From Pseudomonadota bacterium (lineage in GTDB: Bacteria > Pseudomonadota > Alphaproteobacteria > Rhodobacterales > Rhodobacteraceae), in assembly GCA_020161655.1 (NCBI GenBank), contig JAIUPC010000007.1:124001-188000 (forward strand): 64,000 bases of DNA. Reading direction: 5' to 3'. A program made the position numbers and the translations under genes. Of the stretch, positions 18,994-28,846 are shown piece after piece; the first letter of the stretch is position 1, and each line of letters opens with the position of its first letter. The notes beneath the pieces are model-generated. The model was not told the origin of the DNA. It did no database searches and saw only the letters and a program-made list of their open reading frames with translations.

Positions 18994-19692
18994 TCAATCG
19001 CTGCCGCCGAAGTCGATCCGGTGAAGGTCGTTTCCATGGCTTCTCAGCCAGCGCCGGTGGCGGGCATGATCGGGCATCATCCGCGCCACGATGGCCCAGA
19101 AGTCCGCGGAATGATTGAATTCTTCCAGATGCGCGACCTCATGCGCGGCGACATAGCTCAGCACCTCGGGCGGCGCCATGATGAGCCGCCAGCTGTACAT
19201 GAGCCGCCCGTCATGGGTGCAGGACCCCCAGCGCGACCGAGTGTCGCGGAGCGTGATCGCCCGGATCGGCCGGCCGAGCACTGCCGCGAAACGCTCGCTT
19301 TCCGCCTGGAGCCGCTGCCGTGCGGCAAGCTTCAGGAAGGCGGCGATGCGGGCCGCCATTCGCGCCGGATCACCTGGCACCAGAAGAAGATCGCCCTCGA
19401 CCCTGACCGCGCGCACCGCCGCCGCCGTGACGGTCAGCGCCCGGCCCTCGAACGGCACCGTGGCCCCCGGCCCGATCGAGCGCCGCGGGGCCGAGGTGGC
19501 GAGGATGCTCCGCACCCAGTCGGCCTTGTCGCCGGCGAAGGCCAGAGCCTCCGCTTCCGAGGCGCGCGCGGGGATCGACAGCGTCACCCGGCCGTCAAGC
19601 CGCGAGACGCGCAAGGAAAACCGCCGCGCCCGCGCCGAACGGCGCAAGGTGACGGAAACCGGGGGGTTGCCGGGAAGGGTCCGCTCTACCAT
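18994..19692 (-). CDS. M48/DUF45-type metallopeptidase (YgjP-like)
   Basis: Protein of 232 residues of the YgjP/DUF45 family, with the zinc-binding HEVAH motif in AAHEVAHLEEFNHS near residue 185 and the preceding RDTRSRWGSCTHDGRLMYSWRL pattern in two halves, diagnostic of the family. It is a predicted metal-dependent protease; cellular role unknown. The frame extends upstream to 20187 but that part is an antisense shadow of the TIGR02300 gene; the ATG at 19692 gives the family length and is divergent from that gene. Confidence 0.85.
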   Translation of the reverse strand: MVERTLPGNPPVSVTLRRSARARRFSLRVSRLDGRVTLSIPARASEAEALAFAGDKADWVRSILATSAPRRSIGPGATVPFEGRALTVTAAAVRAVRVEGDLLLVPGDPARMAARIAAFLKLAARQRLQAESERFAAVLGRPIRAITLRDTRSRWGSCTHDGRLMYSWRLIMAPPEVLSYVAAHEVAHLEEFNHSADFWAIVARMMPDHARHRRWLRSHGNDLHRIDFGGSD

Positions 19693-19851
19693 ATCCTGCC
19701 TGCCTTGGGCGCAGTCTAGCAAAGCCGGCGCCCGGGCGGAATGCCGGAAATCGACCCGCCGCGCGACCCCGCGCAAAAGCCTTTGACAGCCCCCTGCACT
19801 TGTGGCAGTTGGCTGCGACTCTGAGACAGACGCGCACGGAAGGAGTGCTCC

Positions 19852-20178
19852 ATGCCCAAAGACGAATGGGGCGTCAAACGCCTTTGCCCGCATTGCAACA
19901 GCCGTTTCTACGACCTGCAGCGCGATCCGATGACCTGCCCCGAATGCGGTCACTCGTTCTCCGCCGAAAGCCTTGTCGCCGGCCGTGGCCGCACGCTCAT
20001 CGCCGAGAAGGTTTCGGTGAAGGAGCGTGACCTCGATGTCGACGAAATCAACGAAGACGAAGATATCGACGACGACAGCAGCGACAGCGAGCTTGACGAC
20101 GATCTGCTTGAGGACGATGGCGACGATGATGTGTCGCTGGACGAGATCGCCGACGTTGCCGGCGGCGACGACGAATAA
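19852..20178 (+). CDS. TIGR02300 family protein
   Basis: Protein of 108 residues: an N-terminal zinc ribbon with CPHC (residues 12-15) and CPEC (29-32), including the FYDLQRDPMTCPECG signature of TIGR02300, and a very acidic C-terminal half (about residues 61-108) rich in Asp and Glu. The family is restricted mainly to alphaproteobacteria and its function is unknown. A good terminator follows, and tRNA-Ala lies downstream. Confidence 0.9.
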   Translation: MPKDEWGVKRLCPHCNSRFYDLQRDPMTCPECGHSFSAESLVAGRGRTLIAEKVSVKERDLDVDEINEDEDIDDDSSDSELDDDLLEDDGDDDVSLDEIADVAGGDDE

Positions 20179-20207
20179 GCCCGTCACATCAACGCGGGAA
20201 TGCCTCA

Positions 20208-20231
20208 GGGCGCGGTCTGACCGCGCCCTTT
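20208..20231 (+). terminator. Intrinsic terminator after the TIGR02300 gene
   Basis: Perfect stem GGGCGCGGT / ACCGCGCCC with a CTG loop at 20208-20228, followed by TTTGTCTTT. It lies 30 bases after the stop of the zinc-ribbon gene and fits a Rho-independent terminator. Confidence 0.85.
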
Positions 20232-20350
20232 GTCTTTCCGGGCGGGACCGCTCGCGAAACCCGTTTCGCCGCCGTCACTTTTCACTTGCGCCCCCTCGCC
20301 CCCTTGCCTATATCGCCCCTCACGCGGGCCCTCGGGCCCGGACCTCCGGT

Positions 20351-20426
<76 letters not shown>

Positions 20427-20502
20427 AATCACACCTGATCATCAGCGACTGATCGCGCAGCCCCTGCGGTGCGCGGATGTGTTTGAGGCGGGAGAAAGCC
20501 CC

Positions 20503-21555
20503 CTACCCCCGCTTCCCCCCGCGCGGCACGCCGATGCCCTGCTTCAGCTTGGTCGGCGGAACCCCGAAGCGACGGCGGAAGCTCTTGGAGAAATGCGAGA
20601 CGGAATCGAAGCCGCAGGCGAGCGAGATCTCCATCAGCGTGAGATCGGTCGTGCTGAGAAGATTGCGGCCCCGGTCGAGCCTCAGGCCCCGGTAGAACTC
20701 CCCCGGGGTCATGGCGACGGCATTCTGGAAAAGCCGCTCCAGATGACGGCGGGAATAGCCGGCGGCCTCGGCCAGCTCGTCCATCGCAAGCGGCGCGTCG
20801 AGGTGGCGGTTCATCAGGTTTACGGTCGCGATAAGCACCGGATTGCGCGAGGACATCAGGGTGGAGAGCGAGCTTCGCTGTTCGGCATCCACCCCCGGCA
20901 TCACCGTCCGCAGGCACATCTCCGACACCATCGCCGCGAAATCGGCGCCGTGGTCGGCGGCGATGATCGCCAGCATCATGTCGGTGGAGGCGGCCCCGCC
21001 ACCGCAGGAGATCAGCCGTTCATCCCGCTCATAGCGGTTCTGGCTGGGCGTATCGGTCGGGAAAATCTCGCGGAAGGCCGGCTGGTTTTCCCAATGCAGG
21101 GTGAAGCGGCGGTTGTGGAGAAGCCCGGCCTTGGCCAGCGCCACCGATCCGGTGCAGATGCCACCGACATTGCCGCCGAAGCGGTAGTGCCGCGCAACCG
21201 CCGCAACAACGGGCGGCGCGGCGGCGGCGGTGATCGGGTTCCCGGCGCAGACCAGAAGCGTCGCGTCGCGGTCAAGCGAGGCGAGCTTGCCCTCGACCGC
21301 GACCGCGATGCCGGAGGAGCTTTTGACCTGCTCGCCCGAGATGGACACCACCTGCCAGCAGTAAAGCGGCTTTTGCGAAAGCTGGTTGGCGATCCGCAAG
21401 GGCTCGACCGCCGAAGCGAAGGCCAGCAGAGTGAAGCCCGGCACGAGGACGAAGGTATAGGTCCGCGTCGTCTGCGCCTCGGGCACGGCAAGAAACGCCG
21501 CCCCCGCCGGCACGAGGGCGTCAGAACGAGGCAAGGCTGTGCCGACCGTGCGCAA
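20503..21555 (-). CDS. GlxA family (DJ-1/PfpI plus AraC) transcriptional regulator
   Basis: Regulator of 350 residues. Residues about 30-200 form a DJ-1/PfpI-like (class I glutamine amidotransferase) domain, with GGICTGSVALAKAGLL matching the nucleophile elbow region; about 240-335 form an AraC DNA-binding domain with two helix-turn-helix motifs (YSRRHLERLF and ISLACGFDSVSHFSKSFRRRFG). Members include regulators of quaternary amine and arginine catabolism (GbdR, CdhR, ArgR). The target here is unknown, as no catabolic genes adjoin. It is convergent with tRNA-Ala. Confidence 0.9.
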   Translation of the reverse strand: MRTVGTALPRSDALVPAGAAFLAVPEAQTTRTYTFVLVPGFTLLAFASAVEPLRIANQLSQKPLYCWQVVSISGEQVKSSSGIAVAVEGKLASLDRDATLLVCAGNPITAAAAPPVVAAVARHYRFGGNVGGICTGSVALAKAGLLHNRRFTLHWENQPAFREIFPTDTPSQNRYERDERLISCGGGAASTDMMLAIIAADHGADFAAMVSEMCLRTVMPGVDAEQRSSLSTLMSSRNPVLIATVNLMNRHLDAPLAMDELAEAAGYSRRHLERLFQNAVAMTPGEFYRGLRLDRGRNLLSTTDLTLMEISLACGFDSVSHFSKSFRRRFGVPPTKLKQGIGVPRGGKRG

Positions 21556-21638
21556 TTTTCTGGTACGCCCCTGAAATGCAGTGGTTCATCGAGCACCTTT
21601 CGGCCCACGGGGTCAAGGAAGATTGCCCCCCGGGGCTT

Positions 21639-22103
21639 TCAGGAATGCGCTGGCATCTCTTCCAGGAACATCTCGCCGCCCGGCCCGCCTTTCAGAAGAT
21701 CGGCGAGCGTCATCGATTCTATCATCACCAGATAGGTCCAGAACAGGTCGGAAAATGCCCGGCGGATGCGGCAGGTCGCCTCATCCCGACAATCCTCGCA
21801 GCGCTGATAGGCATTGCGCGAGAGGCAGGGAAGCGGCGCAATCGGCCCGTCGATGAGCCGCAGAAGGTTCGGGATCGACACCTGGCCCGGGTCCTTGATG
21901 AGCGCGTAGCCGCCCGAACGCCCGCGCGTCGAGGCGATGATGCCGGCATTGCGGATCTCCAAGAGGATATGTTCCAGAAACCGCTTCGGCGTGCCGGAAC
22001 GGCGCGCAATCTCCTCGATCCGAAGGGCGCGCCCATCGGCGGCCTTCTCATCGCCAAGCACCATCAGGGCCTTGATCGCATATTTCATTTTCTGCGTGAT
22101 CAT
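21639..22103 (-). CDS. Rrf2 family transcriptional regulator with four cysteines
   Basis: Protein of 154 residues starting MITQKMKYAIKAL, with the Rrf2 winged helix (PKRFLEHILLEIRNAGII, GRSGGYAL) and Cys93, Cys102, Cys105 and Cys111, the region where IscR, RirA and NsrR bind an Fe-S cluster. The C-X8-C-X2-C-X5-C spacing differs from the IscR pattern I remember. The ATG at 22103 fits the family start; the frame continues upstream without support. It is divergent from tex. The effector is likely iron, sulfur or nitric oxide related, by family only. Confidence 0.85.
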   Translation of the reverse strand: MITQKMKYAIKALMVLGDEKAADGRALRIEEIARRSGTPKRFLEHILLEIRNAGIIASTRGRSGGYALIKDPGQVSIPNLLRLIDGPIAPLPCLSRNAYQRCEDCRDEATCRIRRAFSDLFWTYLVMIESMTLADLLKGGPGGEMFLEEMPAHS

Positions 22104-22252
22104 GCGCTGATGGTAGCAAGGACCGCGCCGCACGACAAGAATACCTGACCACCGCAGTCGTGTAACTTTCATGCCGCCGGCACCGACGATGCCCCCTTGG
22201 CGCGCCCGCCCGGCATGGCTATCAGTTCAGTCCCGAGTGTGAGGAGGCCCTC

Positions 22253-24559
22253 TTGGACACCACCGCCAACCGCATCGCCGCCACCATCGCCACCGAGATC
22301 AGCGCCTCGGCCCGTCAGGTCACGGCGGCGGTCGAGCTTCTGGACGGCGGCGCGACGGTGCCCTTCGTGGCACGCTACCGCAAGGAGGTGACGGGCGGCC
22401 TTGATGACACCCAGCTTCGCACCCTTGCCGACCGCCTCGCCTACCTGCGCGAGCTTGAGGCGCGGCGGGCGACAATCCTCCAGTCGATCCGTGAACAGGG
22501 CAAGCTGACCGACGATCTCGCCCGCGCGATCCTCGGGGCAGAGACCAAGGCCACGCTCGAAGACATCTACCTGCCCTACAAGCCGAAGCGCCGCACCCGC
22601 GCGATGATCGCCCGCGAAAACGGGCTGGAGCCGCTGCTGCGCGCCATCACCGCAGACCGGAAGGCGGCGCCGGAAGCGCTTGCCGCGGCTTACGTGACCG
22701 AGGCGGTGCCGGGGGTGAAGGAGGCGCTGGAAGGCGCCCGGGAGATCCTCGCCGAGGAATTGAGCGAAAGTGCCGACCTTCTCGGCCGGCTCAGGGATTT
22801 CATGCGCGCCGAAGCCTTCATGTCGGCCAAGGTCATGCCGGGCAAGGAAGAGGCTGGCGCCAAGTTCTCCGACTATTTCGACCACCGCGAGAAATGGGCG
22901 ACCATCGCCTCGCACCGGGCGCTGGCCATCCTCCGCGCCTCGAAGGAAGAGATCGTGACGGTGGACATCGCGCCCGATCCCGACACCGGAACCCCGCGCG
23001 CCGTTGCCGCCGTCGCCGCTGCCATCGGCATCACGGGCGATGCGCCCGGCGACCGCTGGCTCCGCGATGCGGCGGCCTGGACCTGGCGCGTCAAGCTCAG
23101 CCTGTCGATGTATGTGGACCTGCTGTCGGAACTGCGCAAACGGGCGCATGACGAGGCGATCACCGTCTTTTCCCGCAATCTCAAGGACCTGCTGCTGGCC
23201 GCCCCGGCGGGCGCGCGGGCGACCCTCGGCCTCGATCCCGGCATCCGCACTGGCGTCAAGGCGGCGGTCGTGGATGCGACCGGCAAGCTTCTGGAGACGG
23301 CGACGGTCTATCCGTTCCAGCCGAAGAACGATCTTTACGGCGCCATGGCCGAGATCCTGAACCTCGTGCGGCGGCACAATGTCGAACTGATCGCCATCGG
23401 CAACGGCACAGCGAGCCGGGAAACCGAACGGCTGGTGGCCGAGGTGCTGAAGAAGCTGCCGGCGAGCGCGAAGAAGCCGGTGAAGGTCATCGTGTCGGAA
23501 GCCGGCGCCTCGGTCTATTCCGCCTCGGAGCTTGCCGCGCGGGAGTTTCCGGGCCTTGACGTGTCCTTGCGCGGCGCCGTCTCCATCGCCCGCCGCCTGC
23601 AGGACCCGCTCGCCGAACTGGTGAAGATCGAGCCGCAGTCGATCGGCGTCGGCCAGTACCAGCATGACGTCGACCAGCGCCGTCTGGGCCAGGCGCTGGA
23701 AGCGGTGGTGGAGGATGCGGTGAACGCGGTCGGCGTTGACCTCAACACCGCCTCAGCGCCGCTTCTTGCCCATGTCGCGGGCCTTGGCCCTTCCATCGCG
23801 CAGTCCATCGTCGCCCACCGCGACACGCATGGCGCCTTCGCCTCGCGGAGCGCGCTTCTGAAGGTCTCAGGGCTTGGTCCCAAGGCCTTTGAACAATGCG
23901 CGGGCTTCCTCCGCATCCGCGACGGGAAAGAGCCGCTCGACGCCTCCTCCGTCCACCCGGAAGCCTACGGCGTCGCCCGCCGCATCGTCGCCGCCTGTGG
24001 CCGCGACATCCGCGCGATCATGGGCGATGCCCGGGCGCTCAAGGGCCTCAGGGCCGAGGATTTCGTCGATGGCAGCTTCGGCCTGCCGACCGTGCGCGAC
24101 ATCCTGACCGAGCTTGAGAAACCCGGCCGCGACCCGCGCCCGGATTTTGTGACCGCAAGCTTTGCCGACGGCGTGGAGGACATCAAGGACCTGAAGCCCG
24201 GCATGATGCTGGAAGGCACGGTGACGAACGTCGCCGCCTTCGGCGCCTTCGTCGATATCGGCGTTCATCAGGACGGGTTGGTGCATGTGAGCCAGCTTGC
24301 CGACCGTTTCGTCAAGGACCCGCATGAGGTCGTCAAGGCCGGCGACGTGGTCAAGGTCCGCGTGACCGAGGTCGACGTCGCCCGGAAGCGCATCGGCCTG
24401 ACCATGCGGAAAGAGGGTACCGCACCACAACCAGCCAGCCGGGACACGCGACCGCAGGGCGCCCCGCGCGGGCCAGCGCCAAAGCCCGCACCGCAGAAAG
24501 AAGAAGGCACCGGCGCTTTCGGGGCCGCCCTTCTCGATGCGATGAAGCGCCGGACCTGA
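22253..24559 (+). CDS. tex: Tex-type S1 RNA-binding protein
   Basis: Protein of 768 residues of the Tex family. The N-terminal helical domain includes [14 protein letters not shown], the YqgF-like domain begins [17 protein letters not shown] near residue 325, the helix-hairpin-helix region contains [18 protein letters not shown], and an S1 domain starts near residue 650 ([20 protein letters not shown]). Tex affects transcription and RNA handling. The start codon is TTG, chosen because GAGGAGG lies five bases upstream and because it gives the conserved N-terminus. Confidence 0.95.
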   Translation: MDTTANRIAATIATEISASARQVTAAVELLDGGATVPFVARYRKEVTGGLDDTQLRTLADRLAYLRELEARRATILQSIREQGKLTDDLARAILGAETKATLEDIYLPYKPKRRTRAMIARENGLEPLLRAITADRKAAPEALAAAYVTEAVPGVKEALEGAREILAEELSESADLLGRLRDFMRAEAFMSAKVMPGKEEAGAKFSDYFDHREKWATIASHRALAILRASKEEIVTVDIAPDPDTGTPRAVAAVAAAIGITGDAPGDRWLRDAAAWTWRVKLSLSMYVDLLSELRKRAHDEAITVFSRNLKDLLLAAPAGARATLGLDPGIRTGVKAAVVDATGKLLETATVYPFQPKNDLYGAMAEILNLVRRHNVELIAIGNGTASRETERLVAEVLKKLPASAKKPVKVIVSEAGASVYSASELAAREFPGLDVSLRGAVSIARRLQDPLAELVKIEPQSIGVGQYQHDVDQRRLGQALEAVVEDAVNAVGVDLNTASAPLLAHVAGLGPSIAQSIVAHRDTHGAFASRSALLKVSGLGPKAFEQCAGFLRIRDGKEPLDASSVHPEAYGVARRIVAACGRDIRAIMGDARALKGLRAEDFVDGSFGLPTVRDILTELEKPGRDPRPDFVTASFADGVEDIKDLKPGMMLEGTVTNVAAFGAFVDIGVHQDGLVHVSQLADRFVKDPHEVVKAGDVVKVRVTEVDVARKRIGLTMRKEGTAPQPASRDTRPQGAPRGPAPKPAPQKEEGTGAFGAALLDAMKRRT

Positions 24560-24565
24560 CCCGGA

Positions 24566-24958
24566 TCAGGGGTGGCGGACTTCGGCAGGAACCGGTCGGG
24601 GCCGCCCCTCCTCATCAATCGCGACGAAGGTGAAGACGGCTTCCGTCACCTTCTCGCGCGCGCCGATCCTGCCGCGCAGCACCCAGGCTTCGACGGCAAT
24701 CGCCATCGAGGTGCGCCCGACGCGGCTGACCTCGGTGTAGATGCAAAGGACATCGCCGACCTTGACCGGGCGGATGAACTTCATCGCATCGACCGCAACC
24801 GTCGCCACCCTGCCCTGCGCCCGCTCACCGCCGACGATGCCGCAGGCAATGTCCATCTGGCTCAACACCCAGCCGCCGAACACATCGCCGTTGACGTTCA
24901 CGTCGCGCGGCATCGCGAGGTTGCGCAGCGTCAGCGCGCCCGTGGGTTCCGTGCTCAT
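24566..24958 (-). CDS. Acyl-CoA thioesterase, hot-dog family
   Basis: Hot-dog protein of 130 residues of the YciA type, hydrolysing acyl-CoA esters. The segment DVNVNGDVFGGWVLSQMD near residues 19-36 holds the conserved Asn, Gly-Asp and the start of the central helix; FIRPVKVGDVLCIYTEV is the typical following strand pair. The ATG at 24958 gives the usual length. The stop lies six bases from the tex stop, so the two genes converge with almost no spacer. Confidence 0.9.
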   Translation of the reverse strand: MSTEPTGALTLRNLAMPRDVNVNGDVFGGWVLSQMDIACGIVGGERAQGRVATVAVDAMKFIRPVKVGDVLCIYTEVSRVGRTSMAIAVEAWVLRGRIGAREKVTEAVFTFVAIDEEGRPRPVPAEVRHP

Positions 24959-25324
24959 GGACTGCGATCCCTCCGATTTCCTTGCCACCGGCATCCGGGC
25001 CAGAGGATAGACACGAATGCCCGACCCGCAAGTCGCATCCGTCGGGCAAAGTCACCAGGGCGCAATGCGCCTGCCGGCCGGTTCCAGTACCGCCGAACGC
25101 GCCGGAGGGTGAGAGCGATCAGGGGCGCCGGGTAAAGAACCGCGTCAAAGGCACATAGGCTAACTTGTCGTGCTGGATGGAGCGCTCTGCCAGCAACCAC
25201 AGCACCGGCAGGATAAGGACTTCCAGAGTAGATAGGTGCTGCCAAGGACGCGCCGCACGTCGGTTATCTGGGCACTATGACCGACGACGGCGTGGTCGCC
25301 GGCCAGCTTCGCCTGACGCCCCGT
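24959..25324. other. 366-base gap with possible gene remnant
   Basis: No convincing gene. On the minus strand a frame of about 51 codons ending at about 25130 translates to a hydrophobic stretch followed by RSIQHDKLAYVPLTRFFTRRP and a stop, which reads like the C-terminus of a protein whose 5' part is missing; a stop lies just upstream and no start with a ribosome-binding site is seen. It marks the boundary between the housekeeping genes and the polysaccharide locus. Confidence 0.3.
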
Positions 25325-26818
25325 TTACTCGGCGGCGAGGGCCGCCTTCATCTCGGGCGTCGGCTTCTTCACCTCGAACTCCTCGTGGTAGGAGCGTTCG
25401 ACGTTGACCGTCCAGACATCATGCTTTTCGCCGAGGATGTTGCGCGCGGCAAGCATCGCCGACAGCATGGAATGGTCCTGGTTGTTGTAGCGGTGCAACC
25501 CGTTGCGGCCCACGGTCTGGAAGTTGTCGAGCGTCAGGATCCATTCTTCCAGAGTATCGAGCGCGGCACGATATTCGCCGTCATAGACCGGATAGGCCTT
25601 CGGCTGGCGGATGATCGCGGCGCCGATGACATCGGTCGCCTTGGCAAGGCCAAGCTGCTCCAGCTCCTTCGAGGCGAGCGCGCGCAAGTCCTCGTCCGAC
25701 ATGTTCCAGAGACCGTCGCCCTTCTGGCAGAAGTATTCCATGCCGATGGACGCGGTGTTCTGGTCGGGCAGCATCTCTTTCGACCAGGCGCGGAAGTTCT
25801 GGATGCGGCCGACCTTTACCTGCGGAGAGTGGATGTAGATCCAGTTGTCCCTGAACGGGTCGGCATGGTCGAGAACCAGCGTCACGATCAGGAAGTCGCG
25901 ATACCTGAGCCTGTCGGCCGCTTCGACGACCTCGGGCGGCGGCGGCGGATCGAAGGCATGGATCAGGTCGCGGAGCGCCATCGAGTTGACGAAGTGATCG
26001 CCCTCGACCCGCTCCATGACCGGCGCGCTGCCGTCCTCGCTCCAGCGTTTCACATCGACAGAGGTGACATGATTGCCCTTGCGGTTCACCTTCACCACCT
26101 CGGACCGCATGTGGACCTCGCCACCCTGCTCCTCGATGATCTCGGCAGTCCGCTCCCACATCATGCCGGGGCCGAGGCGCGGATACTGGAACTCCTCGAT
26201 GAGGGAGGTGGTGTCGTTGGAGCCGGAAATGGCGTTCCACACCGCCTTGAAGAGCGACAGGTTCTTGATCCGCTGCGCAGCCCAGTCGGCCCGGATTTCC
26301 TTCGGGCTGATGCCCCAGACCTTCTGCGTGTAGCTGCGGAAGAAGTGCATGTAGAGCCGACCGCCGAAACGGTTGATGACCCATTCCTCGAAGCTTTCTT
26401 CCTTGCGGTAGGGCCGTACCTGCCACTTGAAGTAGGACAAGAGGATGCGCATCGACTCGTAGGGGCCGATGTTCCAGAGCGCGTTGAAAAGCTTCAGCGG
26501 GTAGTCGAAGAACTTCTCGCGGTAGTAGATGCGGCTGAGGCGCGGAACGGTGATGAAATCGTCCTTCAGAACCTCATGCCACATGTCCTCCACCTCTTTC
26601 ACCTTGGTGAAGAAGCGGTGGCCACCGATGTCGAAGCGGTAGCCGTTGTTCGACTCGGTCCGCGAGATCCCGCCGACCATGTTCGAGCCTTCGAAGACCT
26701 TCGGCGTATGACCGGAGCTGCGCTTTTGTAGCTCATAGGCAGCGGTGAGACCCGCCGGGCCGCCCCCGATAACTACCACGGGGCTGCGTTCGCCCTGTTG
26801 CATATTTGACATCACCAT
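25325..26818 (-). CDS. UDP-galactopyranose-mutase-like FAD oxidoreductase 1
   Basis: Flavoprotein of 497 residues. GGGPAG at residues 18-23 is the FAD-binding motif, followed by GGISRT and DIGGHRFFTKV, as in the UDP-galactopyranose mutase / protoporphyrinogen-oxidase-like family (COG1232). The C-terminal AYPVYDGEYR and LHRYNNQDHSM segments match the family's flavin-contacting region. It is paralogous to the protein at 36328-37752; both contain the unusual DPPPPPEV segment. Substrate unknown; a sugar-nucleotide or lipid-linked intermediate is plausible in this locus. Confidence 0.85.
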   Translation of the reverse strand: MVMSNMQQGERSPVVVIGGGPAGLTAAYELQKRSSGHTPKVFEGSNMVGGISRTESNNGYRFDIGGHRFFTKVKEVEDMWHEVLKDDFITVPRLSRIYYREKFFDYPLKLFNALWNIGPYESMRILLSYFKWQVRPYRKEESFEEWVINRFGGRLYMHFFRSYTQKVWGISPKEIRADWAAQRIKNLSLFKAVWNAISGSNDTTSLIEEFQYPRLGPGMMWERTAEIIEEQGGEVHMRSEVVKVNRKGNHVTSVDVKRWSEDGSAPVMERVEGDHFVNSMALRDLIHAFDPPPPPEVVEAADRLRYRDFLIVTLVLDHADPFRDNWIYIHSPQVKVGRIQNFRAWSKEMLPDQNTASIGMEYFCQKGDGLWNMSDEDLRALASKELEQLGLAKATDVIGAAIIRQPKAYPVYDGEYRAALDTLEEWILTLDNFQTVGRNGLHRYNNQDHSMLSAMLAARNILGEKHDVWTVNVERSYHEEFEVKKPTPEMKAALAAE

Positions 26819-27140
26819 TCCCGGAAATTTGAGTTTTTCAAATCCACCCTCACCCGCTCAATATACAGTGGGACCGGGGCATATCCAAACCTTCTCGCCC
26901 TGGATTGAGGAGGTGCGTCGCCGAATTGGAACCAATCAAGCAGTTTTGACAGGGTTCGTTCGCCAACAGTGAAGAAGTTTCCAAATGTGATTTTCATGAT
27001 TCAACCTCTGATTGCAAAACAGACTTTCCCCACCACACCAGCACGAGCTTCTTCCGAATCGCCCGCACATCACCCAGACTTCTACAGATCGAACATTTCG
27101 TCATTAAATTGTTACACATCAATATGTTATGCATGTTTTT
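26819..27140. other. AT-rich intergenic region
   Basis: 322 bases between two minus-strand genes, clearly lower in GC than its surroundings, especially at 26995-27140. It probably carries the promoter of the flavoprotein gene at 25325-26818. An inverted repeat ATTTGA / TCAAAT (26827-26843) lies just upstream of that gene. No gene is seen. Confidence 0.5.
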
Positions 27141-28487
27141 TCAGATTTTGACGTAACGCCGCCCGGCGACGACCCCGCGCCCATCCAGCGCATTGCGCGT
27201 ATCGAGCAAAAGCCGCGATGATCGGGCGACAAGGCCGTAGTCGACGGCGGTATGATCCGTCGTCACCAGCACCGCGTCATAGCCGGCAAGCGTGACTTCG
27301 CTCAGTTCGACCGACCGGCGCCCGGCAAGGGCCGGATGGTCGCGCGTCACCGGCATCACCGGGAAATAGGGGTCGTGATAGTCGCAAGCGGCCCCCATCT
27401 CTTCCAGCCGGTTGAGGATGGCGAGCGCGGGGCTTTCCCGCGTGTCTTCGACATCCTTCTTGTAGGCGATGCCAAGGATCAGGATGCGCGCGCCCTTCAC
27501 GGGTTTGCCGCCGTCCTTCGACAATTCCACCGCAACCCGGCCGGCAATCAGGTCGGGCGCATGGTCGTTGCTGGACTGCGCCAGATCGACGATCGGCAGG
27601 CTTGAGCCCACATCCTTCGCCCGCCAGGACAGATAGACCGGCGAAACCGGAATGCAGTCGCCGCCGATACCGGGGCCGGGATAGAAGGGCATGTAGCCGA
27701 AGGGCTTGGTCGCGGCGGCGCGGACGACTTCCCACACGTCGACGCCCATCGCTTCCATCGCGACCTTCATCTCGTTCACCAGCGCGATGTTCACGGTGCG
27801 GAAGCTGTTCTCGGCCAGCTTCACCGCCTCGGCGGTGGCGAGCGAGCTTACCGGCACGGTGCGCGACACGATCCGCGAATAGAACATGTCGATCAGCTCG
27901 CGCGACCGCGCATCATCAGCGCCGACGATCTTCGGGATCGACTTGGTGTCGTACTTGTGGTTGCCGGGGTCCTCACGCTCGGGTGAGAAGGCAAGGTAGA
28001 AATCCTCGCCGGCGCGGAGGCCCTTCCGCTCAAGGATCGGCTTCACGACGGTTGCGGTGGCGCCGGGCCAGACCGTGCTTTCCAGGACGACAAGCTGACC
28101 GGGGCGCAGCCATTCGGCGATGCCTTCGGCGGCGCGGATCACATAGGTCAGATCAGGCGCGCGGGCGGGTGACAGGGGCGTCGGCACGCAGATCAGGATG
28201 ATGTCGGTCTCGCCCAACACGGCGAAATCCGAGGTCGCGCGGAACCTGGCCCCGGCGATGGCTTTGGCGATCCGGTCATCCGCGAAATAGGAAATCGTTC
28301 TCTCGCCGGCGTTGATCCCCGCCACGCGCTTTTCGTTCAGGTCGATCCCCGTTGTCGGAAAGCCCGCTTCCGAGATCGTCAGCGCCAGCGGCAGCCCGAC
28401 ATAGCCAAGACCGACCGTGGCGATTCGCGCATCGCGTCGGGCGATGCGTTCCTTCAGTGCGGAAAACAACGAAAATGCGTTGGTCAT
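27141..28487 (-). CDS. UDP-sugar 6-dehydrogenase (UDP-GlcNAc/ManNAc or UDP-glucose type)
   Basis: Nucleotide-sugar dehydrogenase of 448 residues oxidising C6 of a UDP-hexose to the uronic acid. The NAD motif VGLGYVGLPLA lies at residues 25-35, ESTVWPGAT near 136-144, and the catalytic Cys278 sits in GPGIGGDCIP; the C-terminal domain has KDVEDTRESPAL. The WbpA/WecC group usually has GGHCIP and the UDP-glucose group GGSCFP, so GGDCIP leaves substrate open; overall similarity favours the former. It is divergent from the epimerase gene at 28847. Confidence 0.88.
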   Translation of the reverse strand: MTNAFSLFSALKERIARRDARIATVGLGYVGLPLALTISEAGFPTTGIDLNEKRVAGINAGERTISYFADDRIAKAIAGARFRATSDFAVLGETDIILICVPTPLSPARAPDLTYVIRAAEGIAEWLRPGQLVVLESTVWPGATATVVKPILERKGLRAGEDFYLAFSPEREDPGNHKYDTKSIPKIVGADDARSRELIDMFYSRIVSRTVPVSSLATAEAVKLAENSFRTVNIALVNEMKVAMEAMGVDVWEVVRAAATKPFGYMPFYPGPGIGGDCIPVSPVYLSWRAKDVGSSLPIVDLAQSSNDHAPDLIAGRVAVELSKDGGKPVKGARILILGIAYKKDVEDTRESPALAILNRLEEMGAACDYHDPYFPVMPVTRDHPALAGRRSVELSEVTLAGYDAVLVTTDHTAVDYGLVARSSRLLLDTRNALDGRGVVAGRRYVKI

Positions 28488-28846
28488 CTTCGATCCCGAA
28501 ATGCAGCGCCCACGTCCGATGAACTACTATAATGGAAAGTCTTTTTGCACATGCACAATAAGGCAGGCAACCTGTTCGCGGCCAGTCTGGAAAGTTGTAC
28601 CTTCCTTAGGGACAATCATGCCCCGAGCCGGGCACTGGACCCGCTTGCCACGCCCCCAACGCCCAAAAATGCGGCAAGAGATTCGGCGAACCCGCCCTTC
28701 GGCGCCTGTTGACAGGGCGGCAACCGCCGACCTGCGACTGCCATGATTGTTTCGCATCAGCAGAAAATCGGAACGGCCTGATAGCCGCAATCAGTGCTGC
28801 ATGATAGCATTCCAGTGTTCCACGGGCGGCATTCAAGCGAGGCAGA
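28488..28846. other. Divergent promoter region of the sugar genes
   Basis: 359 bases between the divergent dehydrogenase and epimerase genes. AT-rich around 28500-28620, with a perfect TATAAT at 28528-28533 on the plus strand (no good -35 at the right distance) and TATAGT on the minus strand in the same bases. No gene is seen. Confidence 0.4.
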
